Below, piece after piece: positions 15,194 to 20,440 of a DNA stretch of 20,440 nt (within the stretch, counting starts at the first letter, position 1; each line of letters starts with the position of its first letter). The translations under genes and the position numbers were made by a program. This DNA is from Bacteroidota bacterium. Lineage in GTDB: Bacteria; Bacteroidota; Ignavibacteria; Palsa-1295. The stretch spans positions 1-20,440 of the forward strand of contig JANYDV010000184.1 of the NCBI GenBank assembly GCA_025363505.1, written 5' to 3'. The notes under the pieces are model-generated. The model had not been told where the DNA came from, ran no database searches, and saw only the letters and a list, made by a program, of their open reading frames with translations.

Positions 15194-18100
15194 GTGCATA
15201 AAAAAACCGGAATGCTTCTACATCGTGTCCTTTTTGCGTTTGTTATTATTACGTTCGCCGGCACCGCGTATTCACAACGTCTAAATTTTCTTACCTCGTC
15301 GCCGAATATTGATAAATTCCCACTTATTACGTTATCAATGACGGCTTCGTACAATGGGACGCTTCCCAATCCCACGGTACAAGCAAATGACTTCAATGTT
15401 ACCGAAGATGGCAAGCCTGTTTCTATTCAAGTGCAAAATTGTGATGATTCGCGAGAAGCAGCTGTCGTATTTTGTGTCGATGCAAGTTCGTCAATGGTTG
15501 GGAGCGCAGGCGATCTCTTCGATGTCTATGAGTCATTCTTTTCATCATTTGGTTCGTGTATCACTGAATTCACGGGCTCAACACGCTATGGGCTTGTAAC
15601 TTTTACAGATGTGATTGCAGGTATATATCCACCTGCGAGTCATCCCGGTGGTCTCTATTTTTCACACAATGCCGTTGATTCCGCTGCTTTCGTTTCGGCG
15701 CTTCGGATTCAACCATTTGCCGGGGGGACGAACGTTGATGTCGCGGTCAACCAAGCGATTAGTATGCTTCAATATACTCCGTTCCAACAGCGAGCGATTG
15801 TGTTAGTCACCGATGATTCGCCACTCGATATGTGGACGCTCGATAGTTTGATGAAGGCGTTTCATATTACACTCTATGTGATGGAGGTCGGTAGTGACCC
15901 TTCTCCGCAGGGACTGACACTTTCGCATTGGACTGGCGGGACATATTTTCAGGCAAAAGATTCGACTGATTTTGCTCCGGTGATGGCTCAACTTGGAGAG
16001 TTGATCAGCGGAGAGCATTGCTTGATTAGCTATACCTCACCAAACCCTTGCCCTTGGTATGCAGATCATAATATAAATTTGCAGTTAAATTATAAAGGCA
16101 TTTCCCGAACTGTTGCGCAAACCTATACATTGGGTAAACAGAAAAATGATATAACTGCCCCAACGATCACCGAATTTGCATCATCATTTATTTCCCGTCG
16201 AGTAGTCGCCGAAGAAGATTTTCCTTGCGGTCGTGGATTGCGGATTGCTGAAGATTCCTTGAAAGAAAATTTTATTCTCCTTTCTCGAAATCAAAAATTT
16301 AAACACTACTTTCCAAAAAGCGGTGGTGTTTATCGAGATAGTAATTATGTGCAATTGCAGGATAGTCTTCTTGTTTCTGATACACTTCAGCCTGCACGAG
16401 CGATTTACACAGCCTATGATTCGAGTGGCAATAGGAATGCTATCGAAATACTCTATCAGCCGAAAGCAGATATTCTCCCCCCCGAGCTCAATATTGCGCA
16501 ATCGAGTGGTGGAAAATATACGATTGCTGCAACAGAAATTCGACCGTGGGATAGGGGGCTCGTGTCGATTAAGATGGCTGCGGGTGCTCAAAATATGGTG
16601 CTTGACAGTGCAAAGTTACTCTCGAAAAAATCTGCGAATGCTTGGGTTCATGTCGTTGATCTGACGCAAGTCGCTCATTGCTGTATCGAAGCAACTGATA
16701 CTGCTGGAAATATCGGGACATACTGTATTGATCGCACCACTGTCACAACCGATACGCTCCCACCAATAATTGTGCAAAATCCGGTAGCTTCGCCCCGTAT
16801 AATAATCTCAGGGATAGTAACTGAAACAAGACCAAAAGATACCGGTATTAAGCAGGTTGTGATGGCACCTTCGGTGAATGTCGGAGCACTAACTGTTAAC
16901 TATATCAATACTTCCAACGCAACATTTTCCGTGCCGATTTTAGATTCGCTGCAGCCGGTCAGAGCTGTTATCTCTGCTGCTGATATTGTTGGCAATGCCA
17001 CCCTTGATACATTGCGCTATGATCCGTTGCCCGATATTAACGCTCCTGTTTGTTCGATTGATGCTTCGTCTGCGACCGTTCGGGTTTTTAAGTCTTCAGA
17101 ACTTGCACCATGGGACCGTGGAATAGCTTCGGTAACAGTTGTTGGTGCACCACTCAACTTTACTGTTGGAGCTGTTACCTACAAATCAAAATCAGAAGCC
17201 GAGCAAATATTTACGATCATTGACCCGACCAAACCGGCAAGTGTTGTCGTGAGGGCAACTGATAGTGCGGGTCAGGATTGTCTATCGAATATTAGTATTG
17301 ATGCGACGCAGAAAACATTACTGCCATTACAAGTACAGGCGGCTGTAGATTATCTTACTCATCTTGCCACATTTGATTCTGTTGCTACGATCACGATCAC
17401 CAACCCAAATGAGACACCAGTAGTTATTACCAAAATTTCTCAAACCGGAGATGTGGGTGTGTTCACGAGTAGTCTGGTGATGGGGATGATATTCCAACCG
17501 CTCGAACAAAAAACAATCATCGTCCATTTTACTTCTTCGCTGATCGGCAGTTGGGCATCAACCTTTACCATAGGAAATGACACACTCACGCTTGCAAAAT
17601 TTACTTCGATTGCCATAACGACCGGCATTGTCAGCATTAATATTGGCTCTGTTCAAACATTGCATTCTCAACTTCCGGAAACTTTGATCATTAGTGTGTC
17701 TGCTATTCCTACGCCAATTAATCTTGATCTACTTGAATTTGATCTTCATTTTGATGGTGATCTTATATCGACTTCATTGCCGATGATCGATTGTGCAACT
17801 CTTAATGAGTTTTGCAATTATTCCATCACGACTTCTTCGCCGTCCAGTGGTACACTTCATTGCTCGTTGTCTCGCATCGACAAAAACAAACTCGCAACAC
17901 TTGCAACGACGAATACTCAAATCAAGATTCCGTTTACGACGTTTGTCTCGAAGAATAAGTTTTCCTCGGTCACAATAACAGGTGCATCCGGTGGCCAGTA
18001 TTGCCGAGTGAATGCTGATAGCGGCATGATACAACAAGGAGATGAATGTGGCGACCCAGCCTTGCGCGCGGCGATGAATAATAATCTTGAAAGTTATATC

Positions 18101-18352
18101 CATTCTATTACTCCAAATCCTGCATCAACAAATGCAACGATTGAAATTATTTCCTCTGAGAGTGATCAACCCGTGACACTGTCTTTGATTGATCAATTAG
18201 GTTCATCGGTAAGTCATTTAGATTTACTCTTAAAAGTGGGAGTCAATAACATTGATTTGCCGCTGTCATCTTTCGCACAGGGGCGCTATATGCTTGTGCT
18301 CCAAAAAGGGTATTCGATACGAAATACAATGCCGATCAATATTGTCCGTTAA
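15194..18352 (+). CDS. Large secreted VWA-domain protein with Ig-like repeats and T9SS tail
   Basis: The function is unknown; it is probably a surface adhesin or metal-dependent binding protein. The 1052 residues read as follows. Signal peptide 1-27 (TAYSQ). A short strand-rich region to 85 carries the DFNVTEDGKPV pattern often seen before VWA domains. The VWA domain, 88-275, has an intact MIDAS (D96-x-S98-x-S100, T179, D207). Four degenerate Ig-like repeats of about 95 residues start near 319, 426, 519 and 614, with recurring D-x-x-x-P openings, the PWDRG/PKDTG motif and TD(S/T)AG-type ends. An ASH-like domain spans about 715-805 and a cohesin-like region about 810-960. A T9SS C-terminal domain runs from about 970 to the end (ITPNPASTN, QGRYMLVL). 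It starts at GTG 15194, giving a Lys-rich signal n-region; ATG 15212 is an equally possible start. Confidence 0.88.
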   Translation: MHKKTGMLLHRVLFAFVIITFAGTAYSQRLNFLTSSPNIDKFPLITLSMTASYNGTLPNPTVQANDFNVTEDGKPVSIQVQNCDDSREAAVVFCVDASSSMVGSAGDLFDVYESFFSSFGSCITEFTGSTRYGLVTFTDVIAGIYPPASHPGGLYFSHNAVDSAAFVSALRIQPFAGGTNVDVAVNQAISMLQYTPFQQRAIVLVTDDSPLDMWTLDSLMKAFHITLYVMEVGSDPSPQGLTLSHWTGGTYFQAKDSTDFAPVMAQLGELISGEHCLISYTSPNPCPWYADHNINLQLNYKGISRTVAQTYTLGKQKNDITAPTITEFASSFISRRVVAEEDFPCGRGLRIAEDSLKENFILLSRNQKFKHYFPKSGGVYRDSNYVQLQDSLLVSDTLQPARAIYTAYDSSGNRNAIEILYQPKADILPPELNIAQSSGGKYTIAATEIRPWDRGLVSIKMAAGAQNMVLDSAKLLSKKSANAWVHVVDLTQVAHCCIEATDTAGNIGTYCIDRTTVTTDTLPPIIVQNPVASPRIIISGIVTETRPKDTGIKQVVMAPSVNVGALTVNYINTSNATFSVPILDSLQPVRAVISAADIVGNATLDTLRYDPLPDINAPVCSIDASSATVRVFKSSELAPWDRGIASVTVVGAPLNFTVGAVTYKSKSEAEQIFTIIDPTKPASVVVRATDSAGQDCLSNISIDATQKTLLPLQVQAAVDYLTHLATFDSVATITITNPNETPVVITKISQTGDVGVFTSSLVMGMIFQPLEQKTIIVHFTSSLIGSWASTFTIGNDTLTLAKFTSIAITTGIVSINIGSVQTLHSQLPETLIISVSAIPTPINLDLLEFDLHFDGDLISTSLPMIDCATLNEFCNYSITTSSPSSGTLHCSLSRIDKNKLATLATTNTQIKIPFTTFVSKNKFSSVTITGASGGQYCRVNADSGMIQQGDECGDPALRAAMNNNLESYIHSITPNPASTNATIEIISSESDQPVTLSLIDQLGSSVSHLDLLLKVGVNNIDLPLSSFAQGRYMLVLQKGYSIRNTMPINIVR

Positions 18353-18398
18353 TGCTATAGGGCTTGACATTTCCGTAAATTTGCCAATCTAAAAGATT

Positions 18399-19760
18399 AT
18401 GGCAAAAAGTAAATCACAATTTGTTTGTTCTGAGTGTGGCTATTCATCTGCCCGATGGATGGGAAAGTGCTCGGAGTGCAATGCTTGGAATTCATTCGTC
18501 GAAGAATCGCTCAACGTTGGCACTGACTCTGCAAAAGCAAAAGGCGCTCGCTCGCTGATTAAATCTACCAAACCAATAAAACTTTCTGACATTACGCTCG
18601 ATGTTGAAGATCGGTTATTGACCAGGATTGATGAATTCGATCGTGTGCTTGGTGGTGGTATTATGCGTGGCTCGTTGGTGCTAATCGGTGGCGATCCGGG
18701 GATTGGAAAGTCAACACTTCTTTTGCAAGTTTGCAAAGCATTGCTTAGCGCAAAAACATTATATGTCAGTGGCGAAGAAAGCCCCAGACAGTTAAAATCT
18801 CGTGCTGAACGATTGATGATGAGTCATGAAGATATTTATCTTCTTGCCGAAACGAATATCGAACAGATCATCGAACACGCTGAATTACTTAAGCCGGATG
18901 TGCTGATTGTTGATTCGATTCAAACGACGTACCGCTCGATGCTCGACTCAGCGCCGGGAAGTGTGGGGCAGGTTCGTGAGTCTGCGGCGTTGTTGTTGCA
19001 ATTTGCTAAGTCAACAAACACCCCGGTCTTTATCGTAGGACACGTAACAAAAGATGGCGTGATCGCCGGTCCGAAAGTGCTGGAGCACATTGTTGATGCC
19101 GTCGTACAGTTTGAAGGCGAGCGAACGCATTCGTATCGAATTCTTCGCGCACAAAAAAATCGTTATGGTTCGACCAATGAGATCGGTGTCTTCTCAATGG
19201 AGTCAGAAGGTCTGGTTGAAGTGCCAAACCCTTCGGAAGTTTTTCTTTCGCAGCGGCAATACGGTTCGAGCGGCTCTTGTATTTGTGCCGTGCTTGAAGG
19301 TACGCGACCGGTGCTTCTTGAAGTACAAGCATTGACATCAACGACACATTACAATACTCCTCAACGAACAGTGACCGGCTATGACCATCGTCGTGTTTCG
19401 ATGTTGCTTGCCGTGCTGGAGCGGCGACTTGGTGTGAAACTTCGCGAGCTTGATGTATTTATTAATATCGCCGGTGGTCTGACAGTCGAAGAGCCGGCGG
19501 TTGATCTTGCCATTGCTATTGCAGTTCTTTCGAGTGTTCGTGATATTCCTGTCGATAGCAAAGCATGTGTGATCGGCGAAATTGGTCTGGGTGGGGAAGT
19601 GCGTGCCATTGGGCAACCCTTACAACGGGTTCAGGAAGCTATAAGACTGGGCTTCGAGCGAATCATTGTTCCGAAAGCAAATCTAAAATCACTGGCGGAA
19701 GTAAAAAAATATGTTGTTGGTGTAGAAAAATTGAAGGAAGCAGCTGATAAAGTCTTATAA
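18399..19760 (+). CDS. radA: DNA repair protein RadA
   Basis: This RecA-like ATPase/helicase helps process branched recombination intermediates in the cytoplasm. The 453 residues are the usual length and contain every family element. The N-terminal zinc finger is C10-x2-C13 with C24-x2-C27. Walker A is GDPGIGKST (98-106) and Walker B is VLIVDSIQ (168-175). The RadA-specific KNRYG motif is at 253-257 (KNRFG in many relatives). A C-terminal Lon-protease-like domain follows from about 275, with EEPAVDLAIAIA. No clear ribosome-binding site precedes the ATG. It lies 46 bases after the VWA gene and four bases before rdgB, so it is probably co-transcribed with rdgB. Confidence 0.97.
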   Translation: MAKSKSQFVCSECGYSSARWMGKCSECNAWNSFVEESLNVGTDSAKAKGARSLIKSTKPIKLSDITLDVEDRLLTRIDEFDRVLGGGIMRGSLVLIGGDPGIGKSTLLLQVCKALLSAKTLYVSGEESPRQLKSRAERLMMSHEDIYLLAETNIEQIIEHAELLKPDVLIVDSIQTTYRSMLDSAPGSVGQVRESAALLLQFAKSTNTPVFIVGHVTKDGVIAGPKVLEHIVDAVVQFEGERTHSYRILRAQKNRYGSTNEIGVFSMESEGLVEVPNPSEVFLSQRQYGSSGSCICAVLEGTRPVLLEVQALTSTTHYNTPQRTVTGYDHRRVSMLLAVLERRLGVKLRELDVFINIAGGLTVEEPAVDLAIAIAVLSSVRDIPVDSKACVIGEIGLGGEVRAIGQPLQRVQEAIRLGFERIIVPKANLKSLAEVKKYVVGVEKLKEAADKVL

Positions 19761-19764
19761 TAAA

Positions 19765-20346
19765 ATGCAAATTATTCTTGCCACGCATAACAAACACAAA
19801 CAAGAAGAGCTTTCGCGAATGCTTTCGGGTATTGTTACCGTAGCATCATTGCCGGATGATTTTCCTGAAATTGAGGAGACAGGAGTCACACTGGCAGAAA
19901 ATGCAATCATCAAAGCCCGCGCTGTTTATTCTCAGTTGCGGCTGCCATCACTTGCCGACGATACCGGCTTAGAAGTCGAATCGCTGGGCGGAGCGCCCGG
20001 CGTTTATACAGCGCGATATGCAGGCGAGCATGCAACCTACGGTGATAATTGTAAAAAACTCTTATATGAGTTGAACAACAGTACAAATCGCAAAGCTCTC
20101 TTTAAAACGGTACTATGTTATATTGATAGCAACGAAGAAGAATATTTATTTGAAGGCATCGTCACCGGTTTAATCTCGACTTCTGAAAAGGGTAATGGTG
20201 GTTTTGGGTATGACCCCGTATTTATTCCGGATGTATCCGATGGTTTGACATTTGCGGAGATGACTATCGAACAAAAAAATCTCATTAGCCACCGCGCTCG
20301 TGCGATCAACTCATTTGTGGAGTGGATTACGAGTGCGAGCCATTGA
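19765..20346 (+). CDS. rdgB: XTP/dITP diphosphatase (RdgB/HAM1 family)
   Basis: This enzyme removes the non-canonical nucleotides XTP, dITP and ITP by releasing pyrophosphate, keeping them out of DNA and RNA. The 193 residues are the standard size for a homodimeric enzyme. Family motifs are THNKHKQEEL near the N-terminus, ENAIIKARA, LADDTGLEVESLGGAPG with the metal-binding acidic residues, GGFGYDP and SHRARA near the C-terminus. The ATG is four bases after the radA stop, which suggests one transcript and places two genome-maintenance functions together. Nothing is missing or unusual. Confidence 0.96.
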   Translation: MQIILATHNKHKQEELSRMLSGIVTVASLPDDFPEIEETGVTLAENAIIKARAVYSQLRLPSLADDTGLEVESLGGAPGVYTARYAGEHATYGDNCKKLLYELNNSTNRKALFKTVLCYIDSNEEEYLFEGIVTGLISTSEKGNGGFGYDPVFIPDVSDGLTFAEMTIEQKNLISHRARAINSFVEWITSASH

Positions 20347-20440
20347 TATATACGTATTAAGCGTGAAGGGGGCGATTATACCCATATTAGGAACCGAAAC
20401 GGCTGAAAACTGTTGTATGGCGCGTGTTTTGAGGTAGTGT
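20347..20440. other. Terminal 94 bases, no supported feature
   Basis: After the rdgB stop I see no hairpin with a T tract and no convincing start of a gene. A GTG at 20362 opens a frame of only about 24 codons before TAG. Confidence 0.5.

Noticed and set aside
16184..16591. Minus-strand frame of 135 codons inside the VWA gene
   Set aside because: Low-complexity translation rich in Arg, Asn and Ile with no recognisable motif; an antisense shadow of the repeat region.
18364..18391. TTGACA with a possible -10 (AATCTA) before radA
   Set aside because: The -10 is poor and leaves almost no leader before the ATG; a single good hexamer is weak evidence.

Overview
The window most likely comes from a chlorophototrophic or formerly phototrophic bacterium of the Bacteroidota/Chlorobiota assemblage (Chlorobi, Kapabacteria or Ignavibacteria relatives). 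Three observations point this way. There is a complete magnesium-chelatase set in the order bchI-bchD-bchH. There is a Rieske/fused cytochrome b pair of the b6f-like 'green' type. Two large secreted proteins end in type IX secretion (T9SS) C-terminal sorting domains, which are a Bacteroidota-superphylum trait. Most genes lack a strong Shine-Dalgarno sequence, which also fits this group. The exact lineage cannot be fixed from the sequence alone. The pairing of bchIDH with T9SS cargo is the most notable feature of the window.

Layout. Positions 2-949 hold the 3' part of an aldehyde dehydrogenase, closed by a hairpin terminator at 971-1002. Positions 1062-9321 hold a tightly packed plus-strand block: Rieske protein, cytochrome b, a 77-residue membrane protein, bchI, bchD, bchH and a 57-residue zinc-ribbon-like protein. 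Most junctions in it overlap or are 1 nt apart, except a 72-nt gap before bchI. It looks like one or two operons joining quinol-oxidising electron transport with the first committed step of (bacterio)chlorophyll synthesis. Positions 9318-9812 hold a minus-strand DUF4149-like membrane protein whose stop overlaps that of the zinc-ribbon gene. Next come a small VOC-fold protein (9892-10215), tRNA-Thr(CGT) (10263-10335) and a terminator.

Positions 10377-14310 are on the minus strand: a benzoate-CoA-ligase-like AMP-forming enzyme and an Omp28-type secreted protein with a T9SS tail, separated by a strong terminator. Positions 14542-18352 are on the plus strand: a small exported protein built from two copies of one Cys-containing module, and a 1052-residue secreted von Willebrand A protein with four Ig-like repeats and a T9SS tail. 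The window ends with the housekeeping genes radA and rdgB (18399-20346) and 94 bases in which I see nothing convincing.

How the genes work together. BchI and BchD form the AAA+ motor and BchH carries protoporphyrin IX; together they insert Mg2+. Rieske and cytochrome b would run cyclic or linear quinol oxidation. The two small proteins embedded in this block have no recognised function and are the best candidates for undescribed accessory factors. The BchD here has an unusually eroded AAA+ domain.
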